Assembly: GCF_001424905.1 (NCBI RefSeq)
Contig: NZ_LMCU01000001.1
Span: forward strand, 2,783,480-2,847,479
Source of the DNA: Leifsonia sp. Root112D2
Lineage (GTDB): Bacteria; Actinomycetota; Actinomycetes; Actinomycetales; Microbacteriaceae
Direction: 5' to 3'
DNA length: 64,000 nt
Part shown: positions 1 to 7,275 of the stretch, in pieces
Position numbering within the stretch: the stretch's first letter is position 1
How the letters are laid out: each line of letters starts with the position of its first letter
Translations under genes and position numbers: made by a program
Notes under the pieces: generated by a model
What the model was told of the DNA's origin: nothing
The model's database searches: none
What the model saw: the letters and a program-made list of their open reading frames with translations, nothing else

Positions 1-334
1 GGCCGCCTCGAAACTCCGCCCACACCTTCGGCAGCCGCGCGATCAGTGTCTCCGTGTCGTGAAGCAGCGACCAGATCACGTTCTCCGATTTCGACAGGCG
101 CAAAGCCAGGTCGAAGACGACCGAGCGCTCGGCGAGCCGGATGCCCTCCGCACGCGTCTGCGCCGCACCCGGCAGCACGTATAACTCCGGATGCCGCCGG
201 GCCAGCAACACGGCCTCGTAGATCGCGTTCATCTGCAGGCATTGCACGGCCGCAAGCGATGCGTTCAACAACGCGGCAGCGGACAGGCGCGTCTTCAGTT
301 CACGCGTCTCGTCGCTTTCCTCGTTTTCGACCAT
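1..334 (-). CDS. DUF222/HNH-endonuclease-type protein, N-terminal part (runs off the window)
   Basis: The gene reads leftward from an ATG at 334 and leaves the window after 111 codons, so only the N-terminus is visible. The start is acidic (MVENEESDETRE). It is followed by an Ala/Leu-rich helical stretch, a phrase ARRHPELYVLPG, and a segment like AERSVVFDLALRLSKSENVIW followed by LIARLPKVWAEF. That arrangement is typical of the DUF222 region (13E12-repeat family) that precedes a C-terminal HNH nuclease in many actinobacteria. The HNH part would lie outside the window, so nuclease activity cannot be confirmed. Such genes are multicopy and variable in Microbacteriaceae, and this is the only accessory-looking gene here. 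The family call rests on pattern recognition alone. Confidence 0.6.
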   Translation of the reverse strand, partial: MVENEESDETRELKTRLSAAALLNASLAAVQCLQMNAIYEAVLLARRHPELYVLPGAAQTRAEGIRLAERSVVFDLALRLSKSENVIWSLLHDTETLIARLPKVWAEFRGG

Positions 335-363
335 GACTCAACTATCGAACACACCACCGACAT

Positions 364-406
364 TGTGAGAGGACAGTTCGACAAGCTATCGAATATTTAT
401 CTCACA
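364..406. promoter_or_regulatory. AT-rich divergent control region with inverted repeats
   Basis: The gap between the DUF222 gene (start 334) and the Nudix gene (start 490) is clearly more AT-rich than its surroundings. It holds TGTGAGA at 364-370 facing TCTCACA at 400-406, TTCGA at 377-381 facing TCGAA at 389-393, and an 8-nt direct repeat CTATCGAA at 342-349 and 386-393. These could be operator sites for either gene. No regulator can be named from sequence. Confidence 0.35.
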
Positions 407-477
407 TTTTCGAGCGAGGGACTTGCCGATGGATTGAGGGCGGTCAGGTTGCAATCTCGCTCAGGTTCCGAACCCCA

Positions 478-483
478 TAGGCT
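478..483 (+). promoter_or_regulatory. -10 hexamer TAGGCT, leaderless promoter of the Nudix gene
   Basis: TAGGCT is followed by exactly 6 nt and then GTG at 490. The expected transcription start therefore falls at or next to the start codon. This spacing recurs at many genes in the window and is why GTG 490 is preferred over TTG 487. No clear -35 box is visible. Confidence 0.55.
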
Positions 484-489
484 GCATTG

Positions 490-921
490 GTGGCACACTA
501 CGGCGTCTACGGGGCATGGCGTCAGAACGGCCGCGTCGTGGCGATCCGAAAGGCGCGAGGCCCGTACACAGGCATGCTCGACCTTCCGGGAGGGTCGCCC
601 GAAGGCGACGAGACATCCGAGGAGACGCTTCTTCGGGAGCTACACGAGGAATGCGGGGTAGCCGACGTTCACGTCGTGTCGTGGCATCCATTCGATTTCT
701 TCATCACAGAGTCGAGTACCGGCGAGCCGGTCAACTCGAACCATCGCGGGTCGATTGCCATCGTGCGCGTGCTTGACACCGTGAAGCCCATCGAGAACGT
801 CGAGGATGTGCGCGGCGTCGAGCTGATCGATCCCCGCGAGCATCCCGAGTCTGAGTTCACGCCGCCGTTTGCGTATGCGCTCACTCTCCTGCACGACCCC
901 GGCCTCACCCCACGCCGCTAG
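490..921 (+). CDS. Nudix hydrolase
   Basis: This is a 143-residue single-domain Nudix protein that should hydrolyse a nucleoside-diphosphate-linked substrate with Mg2+. The Nudix box is complete at residues 35-57 (G-x5-E-x7-RELHEECGV): G35, E41, R49, E50, E53, E54 and G56 are all present. Nothing outside the box identifies the substrate. No Shine-Dalgarno sequence precedes either possible start; GTG 490 is chosen because a TAGGCT hexamer ends 6 nt before it. A TTG at 487 would add one residue. The TAG stop at 919-921 is also the first half of the putative -10 hexamer of rpe. Confidence 0.85.
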   Translation: MAHYGVYGAWRQNGRVVAIRKARGPYTGMLDLPGGSPEGDETSEETLLRELHEECGVADVHVVSWHPFDFFITESSTGEPVNSNHRGSIAIVRVLDTVKPIENVEDVRGVELIDPREHPESEFTPPFAYALTLLHDPGLTPRR

Positions 922-924
922 GCT
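919..924 (+). promoter_or_regulatory. -10 hexamer TAGGCT of rpe, overlapping the Nudix stop codon
   Basis: The hexamer begins with the TAG stop codon of the Nudix gene and ends 6 nt before the rpe ATG at 931. No Shine-Dalgarno sequence is seen, so rpe is probably transcribed as a leaderless mRNA. Confidence 0.5.
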
Positions 925-930
925 GGCACC

Positions 931-1593
931 ATGCCCGTCAGAATCAATCCGAGCATTCTCGCCGCCGACTTCGTGAACCTCGAGCGCGATCTGGGCCGCA
1001 TCTCCAGCGCCGATCTCGTGCACGTGGACGTCATGGACAACCATTTCGTGCCAAACCTCACCTTCGGGCCCCAAATGGTCGGTCGTGTGCAGGATGTGGC
1101 GACGATTCCGCTCGACGTGCACCTCATGATCGAAAACCCCGAGCGCTGGGCGCCTGGATACGCCGAGCTCGGCGCGTTCTCTGTCACCTTCCACGCCGAG
1201 GCGACGAGCGATCCGGTTGCGTTGGCACGCCAGTTGCGGCAGATGGGCGCGCGCGCCGGCGTCGCGCTCAAGCCAGGCACCGACATCGAGCCCTATCTCG
1301 AGCTGCTGGCCGAATTCGATCAAGTACTCGTCATGACCGTCGAACCCGGGTTCGGCGGCCAGTCGTTCATGCCCGAGACGATGCCCAAGCTGCGGATGCT
1401 GCGCGAACGAGCCCTGAAATCCGGTCTCGACGTGTGGTTGCAGGTCGACGGCGGAATCACCGAGGAAACCATAGTGACCGCGGCGGAGGCCGGGGCGGAC
1501 ACCTTCGTGGCCGGCTCCAGCGTCTTCGCCTCCGAAGACCCCGCTGCCCGGATCGCGCTGCTGCGCGAGACGGCCGCGCGACACAGCCACTGA
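931..1593 (+). CDS. rpe: Ribulose-phosphate 3-epimerase
   Basis: A cytosolic TIM-barrel enzyme that interconverts ribulose 5-phosphate and xylulose 5-phosphate in the non-oxidative pentose phosphate pathway. Its 220 residues are the family's normal length. Visible landmarks are the N-terminal INPSILAADF strand, the metal/substrate cluster HVDVMDNHFVPN (His31, Asp33), the LDVHLMIENP strand (His64), the EPGFGGQSFMP phosphate loop and the VDGGI motif near the C-terminus. The start follows a TAGGCT hexamer by 6 nt and lacks a ribosome-binding site, suggesting leaderless expression. The other pentose phosphate genes of the window lie 50 kb away on the opposite strand. Here rpe sits next to the his genes, whose pathway uses PRPP made from ribose 5-phosphate. 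Confidence 0.96.
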   Translation: MPVRINPSILAADFVNLERDLGRISSADLVHVDVMDNHFVPNLTFGPQMVGRVQDVATIPLDVHLMIENPERWAPGYAELGAFSVTFHAEATSDPVALARQLRQMGARAGVALKPGTDIEPYLELLAEFDQVLVMTVEPGFGGQSFMPETMPKLRMLRERALKSGLDVWLQVDGGITEETIVTAAEAGADTFVAGSSVFASEDPAARIALLRETAARHSH

Positions 1594-1604
1594 TGCGATA
1601 CCGG

Positions 1605-1610
1605 TAGCCT
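1605..1610 (+). promoter_or_regulatory. -10 hexamer TAGCCT, leaderless promoter of hisE
   Basis: TAGCCT is followed by 6 nt and the GTG start of hisE at 1617. This is the same geometry as at rpe and the Nudix gene, and no Shine-Dalgarno sequence is present. Confidence 0.5.
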
Positions 1611-1616
1611 GTATTC

Positions 1617-1880
1617 GTGAAAACTTTCGACGACCTCTTCGCCGAGCTGAGCGAGAAAGCCAGGACCCGTCCGGCCGACTCTCGCACCGTTGCGGAACTC
1701 GACGCCGGCGTGCATGCCATCGGCAAGAAGATCGTCGAGGAGGCCGCCGAGGTGTGGATGGCCGCCGAATACGAGACCACAGAGAACACGGCCGAGGAGA
1801 TCTCGCAGCTGCTCTACCACCTGCAGGTGCTCATGATTGAGCGCGGGCTGTCGACGGCGGATGTGTACCGACATCTGTGA
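1617..1880 (+). CDS. hisE: Phosphoribosyl-ATP pyrophosphohydrolase
   Basis: It carries out the second step of histidine synthesis, hydrolysing phosphoribosyl-ATP to phosphoribosyl-AMP. The 87-residue all-alpha protein is a stand-alone HisE, as expected in actinobacteria, where HisE and HisI are separate. The helix with KKIVEEAAEVWMAA and the later ENTAEEISQLLYHL segment carry the acidic metal-binding residues of the MazG-like fold. Start is GTG at 1617, the only one consistent with the TAGCCT hexamer. A near-perfect 28-bp palindrome overlaps the stop codon, and hisG begins 62 nt downstream. Confidence 0.95.
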   Translation: MKTFDDLFAELSEKARTRPADSRTVAELDAGVHAIGKKIVEEAAEVWMAAEYETTENTAEEISQLLYHLQVLMIERGLSTADVYRHL

Positions 1881-1907
1881 TGTGCACACCACAGATGTTC
1901 GAACATC
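1871..1907. promoter_or_regulatory. Overlapping palindromes between hisE and hisG
   Basis: Bases 1871-1898 form a 28-bp inverted repeat with a single mismatch per arm (ACATCTGTG at 1871-1879 facing CACAGATGT at 1890-1898, with TGTGCACA in the middle). It spans the hisE stop codon. The right arm overlaps a second, perfect 14-bp palindrome GATGTTCGAACATC at 1894-1907. The two could be mutually exclusive RNA hairpins or nested operator sites. No T-run follows, so a simple intrinsic terminator is unlikely. Confidence 0.5.
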
Positions 1908-1930
1908 ACACCCCCTGACACTTTTATCGA

Positions 1931-1936
1931 TAGGCC
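1931..1936 (+). promoter_or_regulatory. Possible weak -10 (TAGGCC) of hisG
   Basis: TAGGCC sits 6 nt before the hisG ATG at 1943, in the position where neighbouring genes have TAGGCT or TAGCCT. It lacks the final T, so it is a weak candidate. There is also no Shine-Dalgarno sequence before hisG. Confidence 0.25.
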
Positions 1937-1942
1937 ATCACC

Positions 1943-2797
1943 ATGCTGAGAATTGCGGTGCCCAACAAGGGCTCCCTGTCTGAAACCGCAGCACAAATGC
2001 TGCTCGAGGCCGGCTACAACGGTCGCCGCGACCCCAAAGAACTCATCGTCGCCGACCCGCAGAACGACGTTGAGTTCTTCTACCTGCGCCCCCGCGACAT
2101 CGCCACCTATGTCGGCTCCGGCGCGCTCGATGTGGGCATCACGGGGCGCGACCTGCTGCTGGATTCCGGGTCGAGCGCGGCAGAGATCGCCACACTCGAC
2201 TTCGCAAAGTCGACGTTCCGCTTCGCCGGCCCGACGGGTGCGTTCTCGGAGCTCGCCGACCTCGAGGGCACCCGTGTGGCGACAAGCTATCCGGGACTCG
2301 TCGGGAGCTTTCTCGCGGCATCCGGGATCTCGGCCGATCTCGTCACCCTGGACGGCGCCGTCGAGTCCGCGGTGCGCCTCGGCGTCGCGGATGCGGTCGC
2401 CGATGTCGTCGAGACCGGCTCAACCCTGCAGAAACAGGGCCTGGAGATCTTCGGCCCGGTCATTCTCGCCTCGGAGGCCGTACTCATCAGTCGCGAGCCG
2501 GATGCCGCGGCCGGCGACGTACACGGCGTCGACGTTCTGCTGCGGCGGCTGCACGGCGTCATGGTGGCTCGCCAGTTCGTGCTCATGGACTACGACCTGC
2601 CGGTCAAGCTGCTCGAGCAGGCCGTTGCGCTGACCCCCGGCGTGGAGTCGCCAACGGTGTCGCCGCTGCGCGACCCCGAATGGGTGGCCGTGCGGGCGAT
2701 GGTGCGTCGCGACGGCACCAACCACATGATGGACGCGCTGTACGACCTCGGCGCGCGCGCCATTCTCGTCACGCCCATCCACGCGGCCAGGATCTGA
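1943..2797 (+). CDS. hisG: ATP phosphoribosyltransferase (long form)
   Basis: First and committed step of histidine synthesis: ATP plus PRPP gives phosphoribosyl-ATP. At 284 residues it is the long, homohexameric form with a C-terminal ACT-like regulatory domain, so allosteric histidine inhibition is expected without HisZ. The N-terminus LRIAVPNKGSLSE and the PRPP-loop segment DAVADVVETGSTLQKQGL (about residues 149-166) are diagnostic. The C-terminal domain includes VRAMVRRDGTNHMMDALYDLGARAILVTPI. No ribosome-binding site is seen. The gene is followed after one base by hisF, so the two are cotranscribed. Confidence 0.97.
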   Translation: MLRIAVPNKGSLSETAAQMLLEAGYNGRRDPKELIVADPQNDVEFFYLRPRDIATYVGSGALDVGITGRDLLLDSGSSAAEIATLDFAKSTFRFAGPTGAFSELADLEGTRVATSYPGLVGSFLAASGISADLVTLDGAVESAVRLGVADAVADVVETGSTLQKQGLEIFGPVILASEAVLISREPDAAAGDVHGVDVLLRRLHGVMVARQFVLMDYDLPVKLLEQAVALTPGVESPTVSPLRDPEWVAVRAMVRRDGTNHMMDALYDLGARAILVTPIHAARI

Positions 2798-2798
2798 G

Positions 2799-3563
2799 AT
2801 GTCCCTCGCGGTGCGGGTCATTCCCTGCCTCGACGTGGCAGACGGACGCGTCGTCAAGGGGGTCAACTTCCAGAACCTGCGCGACGCGGGCGATCCCGTT
2901 GAACTCGCCCGGCGCTACTACGAGCAGGGCGCGGATGAACTGACCTTTCTCGACGTCACGGCGACCGTCGACAACCGCAACACGACCTACGACGTGGTGC
3001 GGGCGACGGCCGAACAGGTCTTCATACCACTGACCGTCGGCGGGGGAGTGCGCAGTACGGAGGACGTCTCCCGCCTGCTGGCGAGCGGAGCGGACAAGAT
3101 CGGCGTGAACAGCGCCGCGATTGCGCGCCCCGCCCTCATCGGCGAGATAGCCGACCGCTTCGGTGCCCAGGTGCTGGTGCTGTCGCTGGACGTGAAGCGG
3201 GCGCCGGGTACGGCATCCGGTTTCGTGGTGACGACCCACGGCGGTCGCACCGAGACGACGCTCGATGCGCTCGAATGGGCCGAGCAGGCCATAGCGCTCG
3301 GCGCGGGTGAGTTGCTCGTGAACTCGATTGACGCCGACGGCACCAAGGCCGGGTTCGACACCGAGTTGATAGCGCTCATGCGCGGTATCAGCTCTGTTCC
3401 CGTGATCGCCTCCGGGGGCGCGGGAGCCGTCGAGCACTTCGCGCCGGCCATCGTGGCCGGAGCCGATGCTGTGCTTGCTGCCAGCGTCTTCCACTCGGGA
3501 CAGATCACCATCGGCGAGGTCAAGTCTTCCCTCGCCGCAGCAGGACTGGAGGTGCGCTCATGA
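2799..3563 (+). CDS. hisF: Imidazole glycerol phosphate synthase, cyclase subunit
   Basis: HisF is the TIM-barrel cyclase that uses ammonia from HisH to turn PRFAR into imidazole glycerol phosphate and AICAR. The 254-residue length is standard. Catalytic Asp12 (IPCLDVADG) and Asp131 (LSLDVKRAPG) are both present, as are the phosphate-binding GGGVRS and ASGGAGAVEHF loops. HisH and HisA are not in the window and must be encoded elsewhere. The start lies immediately after hisG, and its end overlaps hisI by 4 nt, so translation is probably coupled. Confidence 0.97.
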   Translation: MSLAVRVIPCLDVADGRVVKGVNFQNLRDAGDPVELARRYYEQGADELTFLDVTATVDNRNTTYDVVRATAEQVFIPLTVGGGVRSTEDVSRLLASGADKIGVNSAAIARPALIGEIADRFGAQVLVLSLDVKRAPGTASGFVVTTHGGRTETTLDALEWAEQAIALGAGELLVNSIDADGTKAGFDTELIALMRGISSVPVIASGGAGAVEHFAPAIVAGADAVLAASVFHSGQITIGEVKSSLAAAGLEVRS

Positions 3564-3949
3564 CCGACGACCGCGCGGTGGAAGGCCTTGACCGTATTAC
3601 CTTCAACGACGCGGGCCTGGTGCCGGCGATCATTCAGCAGTGGGACAGCCATGAGGTGCTCATGATGGGCTGGATGGATGCCGAGGCGTTTCGGCGCACC
3701 ATGACCGAGGGCCGTGTGACGTTCTGGTCGCGCTCCCGCCGCGAATATTGGCGCAAGGGCGACACCTCCGGCCACGCACAGTATGTGCGCGGCGCGGCGC
3801 TCGACTGCGACGGCGATACCCTGTTGGTTCAGGTGGAGCAGATCGGCGCCGCCTGCCACACCGGCGCGCACGCCTGCTTCGACGTCGATCCTTTGAACCC
3901 CACCATTCTGAACCCCACCGTTTCTGGCCCCCTGGAGCCGCAGCAATGA
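3560..3949 (+). CDS. hisI: Phosphoribosyl-AMP cyclohydrolase
   Basis: Third step of histidine synthesis: zinc-dependent opening of the adenine ring of phosphoribosyl-AMP. The 129-residue protein is the stand-alone cyclohydrolase. The zinc and magnesium residues are intact: Cys83 with the surrounding acidic residues in LDCDGDTLL, then Cys99 and Cys106 in ACHTGAHACF. The signature FWSRSRREYWRKGDTSG runs from about 55 to 71. It overlaps hisF upstream by 4 nt (ATGA) and trpE downstream by 4 nt. This ties histidine synthesis directly to the first tryptophan gene. Confidence 0.97.
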   Translation: MTDDRAVEGLDRITFNDAGLVPAIIQQWDSHEVLMMGWMDAEAFRRTMTEGRVTFWSRSRREYWRKGDTSGHAQYVRGAALDCDGDTLLVQVEQIGAACHTGAHACFDVDPLNPTILNPTVSGPLEPQQ

Positions 3950-5493
3950 CTACCGCAACCGGTACGACCACCTCGAGCGATTTCGCGGCCTTGCTCGCCG
4001 AGCACCGCGTGATCCCGGTGACCCGCGAACTCTTCGCAGACGGCGAGAGCCCGGTCGGCATCTATCGCAAGCTCGCGGCGGGCCGACCCGGCACCTTTCT
4101 TCTGGAGTCCGCAGAGCAGGGTGGCATCTGGTCACGCTTTTCCTTCGTGGGTGTTTCCTCCTTCGGTGTTCTCACGCAGCACGGCGACGAGATCTGCTGG
4201 CTCGACTACGGCGTCTCGGCCGAGCGCGCCCTCGGTGCGGATGCCACGGGGCTGGCCCCGCTCGATGCTCTCGCGCACCTTTACGCGCGCTGGCAGACAC
4301 CGCGCATCGACGGGCATCCGCCGCTCACCGGGGGCCTCGTCGGCTTCATCGGCTGGGAGGCCATTCGGCAGATCGAACGGCTGCCCAACCAGCCACCAGC
4401 CGACTACGACGTGCCCGGGCAGGCCTTCTGCTTCGCGGCCGACCTCGTCGTGCTCGACCACAAGTTCGGCACGGTGCAACTCATCTCCAACGTTCTGAAC
4501 GACGGTGAGGAGAGCGCCGAGGAGTTGTGGAGCGGGGCACAACAGCGACTGGATGCGATGCAGGCCGCCCTAGCGAAGCCGTCCGAGGCGTGGCTTGCCG
4601 AGGTGGACCTCTCCACGCCGTCGAACGCGGTCTCACGTACCAAGCGGCAGGATTTTCTCGACGCCGTTGTCACCGCAAAACAACGCATCCACGACGGCGA
4701 CATCTTTCAGGTCGTCATCTCGCAGCGCTTCGAGGAGCCGCTCACGGCGCATCCGATCGACGTCTACCGGGTGCTGCGCAGCCTGAACCCCAGCCCCTAC
4801 ATGTACCTGCTCAATCTGCACCGGCCGGACACGAACGGCACTGGCGGCGGTGAATACACCATCGTCGGCTCGTCACCCGAGGCCCTCGTCAAGGTGGCCA
4901 ACCGCCGTACCTTCATGCACCCGATCGCCGGTTCCAAGCCCCGCGGCGCCACCCCCGACGAGGACATCGAACTCGGCGAGAGCCTGCGCGCCGACGAGAA
5001 GGAGCGCGCCGAGCACCTCATGCTGGTGGATCTTGCCCGAAACGACCTGCTCAAGGTGTGCGAGGCGGGCAGCGTCGAGGTCACCGAATTCATGCGGGTC
5101 GAACGCTTCAGCCATATCATGCACCTGGTTTCCTCGGTCGAGGGCAACATGCTGCCGGATGCCACCGCCATCGACGTCTTTCGGGCCACGTTCCCCGCCG
5201 GCACGCTTTCGGGCGCGCCCAAACCGCGGGCGCTCGAAATCATCGACGAGCTGGAAACCAGCCAACGCGGCGTTTACGGGGGAGTCGTGGGCTACTTCGG
5301 CTTCGCCGGAGACGCCGATCTGGCCATAGCCATTCGTACGGCGACGCTCATGGACGGGGTCGCGCGGGTGCAGGCCGGTGGCGGACTCGTCGCGGACTCG
5401 AACCCCGTGAGCGAGTTCGAGGAATCGCAGAACAAGGCCGCGGCGCCGCTCCGCGCGGTAGCCGTGGCGAACGCCATGAGGCGCGTTTCCTGA
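3946..5493 (+). CDS. trpE: Anthranilate synthase component I
   Basis: It converts chorismate and ammonia (from the TrpG glutaminase subunit) to anthranilate. The protein is 515 residues. The start is the ATG at 3946, whose ATGA overlaps the hisI stop, rather than an in-frame upstream codon inside hisI. The LLES motif at residues 52-55 is the tryptophan feedback site of allosterically regulated TrpE. The chorismate-binding domain is complete, with SPEALVK, IAGSKPRG, LVDLARNDLLKV, FPAGTLSGAPK and GVYGGVVGYFGF. trpG and trpD are absent from the window. Downstream, the next gene begins inside the trpE stop codon (ATGA). Confidence 0.97.
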   Translation: MTTATGTTTSSDFAALLAEHRVIPVTRELFADGESPVGIYRKLAAGRPGTFLLESAEQGGIWSRFSFVGVSSFGVLTQHGDEICWLDYGVSAERALGADATGLAPLDALAHLYARWQTPRIDGHPPLTGGLVGFIGWEAIRQIERLPNQPPADYDVPGQAFCFAADLVVLDHKFGTVQLISNVLNDGEESAEELWSGAQQRLDAMQAALAKPSEAWLAEVDLSTPSNAVSRTKRQDFLDAVVTAKQRIHDGDIFQVVISQRFEEPLTAHPIDVYRVLRSLNPSPYMYLLNLHRPDTNGTGGGEYTIVGSSPEALVKVANRRTFMHPIAGSKPRGATPDEDIELGESLRADEKERAEHLMLVDLARNDLLKVCEAGSVEVTEFMRVERFSHIMHLVSSVEGNMLPDATAIDVFRATFPAGTLSGAPKPRALEIIDELETSQRGVYGGVVGYFGFAGDADLAIAIRTATLMDGVARVQAGGGLVADSNPVSEFEESQNKAAAPLRAVAVANAMRRVS

Positions 5494-6191
5494 TGCGGGA
5501 GCAGAATTCAGCGACCGATGCCGAGCCACCAGCCGAGATGCCGCGTCCGAATCGGCGCGCCAAGTACACGGCGATGCTGGCCACGGTTCTCAGCAGCGGC
5601 CTCGTGCTGCTGGCCGCGACACAGAACTGGTACGCACTGCACCTGAACGCGACGGCGAACCATGACGGGGCAGTGAGCGTGCAGGGATCGCTCGCCGCGC
5701 CCGCCCTGACGGCGCTGGCTCTGGCCGGCCTCGCGCTGACGGCGGCCCTGGCCATCGGCGGTCGCATCGCCCGGCTCGTGCTCGGCGTGCTCGGGGTTGT
5801 CATCGGCGCCTGCATCCTGTTCTCCGCTTTTGCCGCCATCGGGGATCCGGCACATGCCGGTGCCACGGCCGTGACAACTGCAACCGGCGTGGCCGGGGAC
5901 GCCTCGGTGACGCATCTCGTGGATCGGGTGGACGCATCCGTCTGGCCGTGGGTCGCCGTTGCCGGCGGAATCCTGCTGCTCGCGGCAAGTGTCGTCGTGC
6001 TTGTCACCTCGCCACGCTGGCCGGGACCGTCGAGAAAGTATCAGGCCACCCGCCTGGAGCCGACGAACAGCCGCGATTCAGCCATCGACAGCTGGGACGA
6101 GCTCAGCCACGGTGAAGATCCGACGGTCGAAGATCCGAGCACTGCCGCCCCGACCGCTGAAGGCCCAGACGCCGAAGATCCCACCCGCTGA
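5493..6191 (+). CDS. Trp biosynthesis-associated membrane protein
   Basis: A 232-residue membrane protein of the family found between trpE and trpC in many actinobacteria (TIGR02234-like). Its function is unproven. Four hydrophobic segments are visible, at about residues 28-50, 65-90, 93-118 and 145-170. A conserved-looking QNWY motif follows the first helix. The C-terminal 50 residues are a charged, Asp/Glu/Pro-rich cytoplasmic tail with repeated EDP motifs. The ATG at 5493 overlaps the trpE stop, so translation is coupled. Operon position suggests a role in tryptophan or anthranilate handling, possibly transport, but this is inference from context only. Confidence 0.85.
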   Translation: MREQNSATDAEPPAEMPRPNRRAKYTAMLATVLSSGLVLLAATQNWYALHLNATANHDGAVSVQGSLAAPALTALALAGLALTAALAIGGRIARLVLGVLGVVIGACILFSAFAAIGDPAHAGATAVTTATGVAGDASVTHLVDRVDASVWPWVAVAGGILLLAASVVVLVTSPRWPGPSRKYQATRLEPTNSRDSAIDSWDELSHGEDPTVEDPSTAAPTAEGPDAEDPTR

Positions 6192-6223
6192 GCCCGCTGC
6201 GCCTCGGCTCGTTCTCTCTTCGC

Positions 6224-6229
6224 TAGACT
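6224..6229 (+). promoter_or_regulatory. -10 hexamer TAGACT upstream of the HGxxPAAW gene
   Basis: TAGACT lies 36 nt before the ATG at 6266, giving a leader of about 30 nt that carries an AGGAG ribosome-binding site. This would be an internal promoter of the trp operon, able to drive trpC-trpB-trpA separately from his-trpE. Confidence 0.45.
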
Positions 6230-6265
6230 GGCATGGCCCCTCATCGCACGAACAACAGGAGTCTC

Positions 6266-6499
6266 ATGAGCACGGAATCGGTTGAGCCCGGTCACGGACA
6301 CTCACCCGCAGCCTGGACGGCTGTCATCATCATGCTGGTCGCCGTGCTGATCGGCACCGTCGCGTTCTGCCTCGAGACTGTCGCGTGGCTCGTGTGGGTT
6401 TCTGTCGTGATCTTCCTTCTCGGCCTCGTGGTCGGCTGGGTGATGAAGAGAATCGGCTATGGCGTCGGCGGTTCCAAGTACACGCCGAAGGGTCACTGA
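6266..6499 (+). CDS. HGxxPAAW family small membrane protein
   Basis: A 77-residue protein with the name-giving motif HGHSPAAW at residues 10-17. Two closely spaced membrane helices follow (about 18-38 and 41-62), then a short basic tail. The start at 6266 is chosen because AGGAG lies 5 nt upstream; an in-frame ATG at 6233 lacks one and sits almost on top of the promoter. Members of this family are common in actinobacterial trp operons but have no established function. trpC begins 5 nt after the stop. The size, motif and location suggest a small subunit or partner of the preceding Trp-associated membrane protein, which is speculative. Confidence 0.8.
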   Translation: MSTESVEPGHGHSPAAWTAVIIMLVAVLIGTVAFCLETVAWLVWVSVVIFLLGLVVGWVMKRIGYGVGGSKYTPKGH

Positions 6500-6504
6500 C
6501 CCAC

Positions 6505-7275
6505 GTGCTCACCGACCTCATCGCGGGGGCCGTTGCCGACGCCGGGGAACGCGAATCCCGCCGCTCGCTCGCCGCTGTCGAATCGGCCGCGATCGAACGC
6601 GAATCCGCGCTCGACGCGCTGAACCTGCTGCAGCCGACCGAACGAGTCAGAATCATCGCCGAGGTCAAGCGCTCCAGCCCGTCACGGGGCGTTCTCGCCG
6701 AGATCTCTGACCCCGCCGCCCTCGCCGTCTCGTACCAGACGGGCGGAGCGAGCGCCATCAGCGTGCTCACCGAGCAGCGCAAATTCAATGGATCGCTCGC
6801 CGACCTCGAGGCCGTGCGCGAGGCCGTAAGCCTGCCCGTCCTGCGCAAAGATTTCATCGCCACGCCGTACCAGGTGTTCGAGGCTCGTGCCGCGGGCGCC
6901 GACATTGTGCTGCTCATCGTGGCGGGGCTCGACCAGCCCACCCTGGCCTCGCTCTTCGAGTTGAGCACCTCGCTCGGCATGACGACACTCGTCGAGACGC
7001 ATTCGGCGGATGAGATCACGCGCGCACTCGACATCGGCGCCAATCTGATCGGCGTCAATGCCCGCAACCTCTCCACATTCGAGCTCGACCGCGATCTGTT
7101 CGGCCGGCTCGCGGATCAACTTCCCGCCGGTGTCGTGCGCGTCGCGGAATCCGCAGTGAAGTCCGCCGACGATGTCGCCCACTACCGCGCGAGCGGTGCG
7201 GATGTCGTGCTCGTCGGCGAGGCGCTCGTCACGAGCGACCCCATTGCCACCCTCGAAGAATTCCTGGCGGTCTGA
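6505..7275 (+). CDS. trpC: Indole-3-glycerol phosphate synthase
   Basis: It closes and decarboxylates CdRP to indole-3-glycerol phosphate. The 256-residue TIM barrel carries the catalytic lysine region EVKRSSPSRG, then LTEQRKFNGS, VLRKDFIATPYQ (second catalytic Lys), LVETHSADE, GVNARNLSTFE and the phosphate-binding ESAVKSADD and GEALV loops. GTG at 6505 is preferred as start because it lies just after the preceding stop and gives the normal family length. The in-frame ATG at 6385 lies inside the previous gene. trpB begins within the trpC stop codon. No trpF is seen in the window. Confidence 0.95.
   Translation: MLTDLIAGAVADAGERESRRSLAAVESAAIERESALDALNLLQPTERVRIIAEVKRSSPSRGVLAEISDPAALAVSYQTGGASAISVLTEQRKFNGSLADLEAVREAVSLPVLRKDFIATPYQVFEARAAGADIVLLIVAGLDQPTLASLFELSTSLGMTTLVETHSADEITRALDIGANLIGVNARNLSTFELDRDLFGRLADQLPAGVVRVAESAVKSADDVAHYRASGADVVLVGEALVTSDPIATLEEFLAV

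Noticed and set aside
1894..1907. LexA (SOS) box before hisG
   Set aside because: The palindrome GATGTTCGAACATC has the half-sites in reverse order compared with the actinobacterial box (GAAC-N4-GTTC), and hisG is not an SOS gene.
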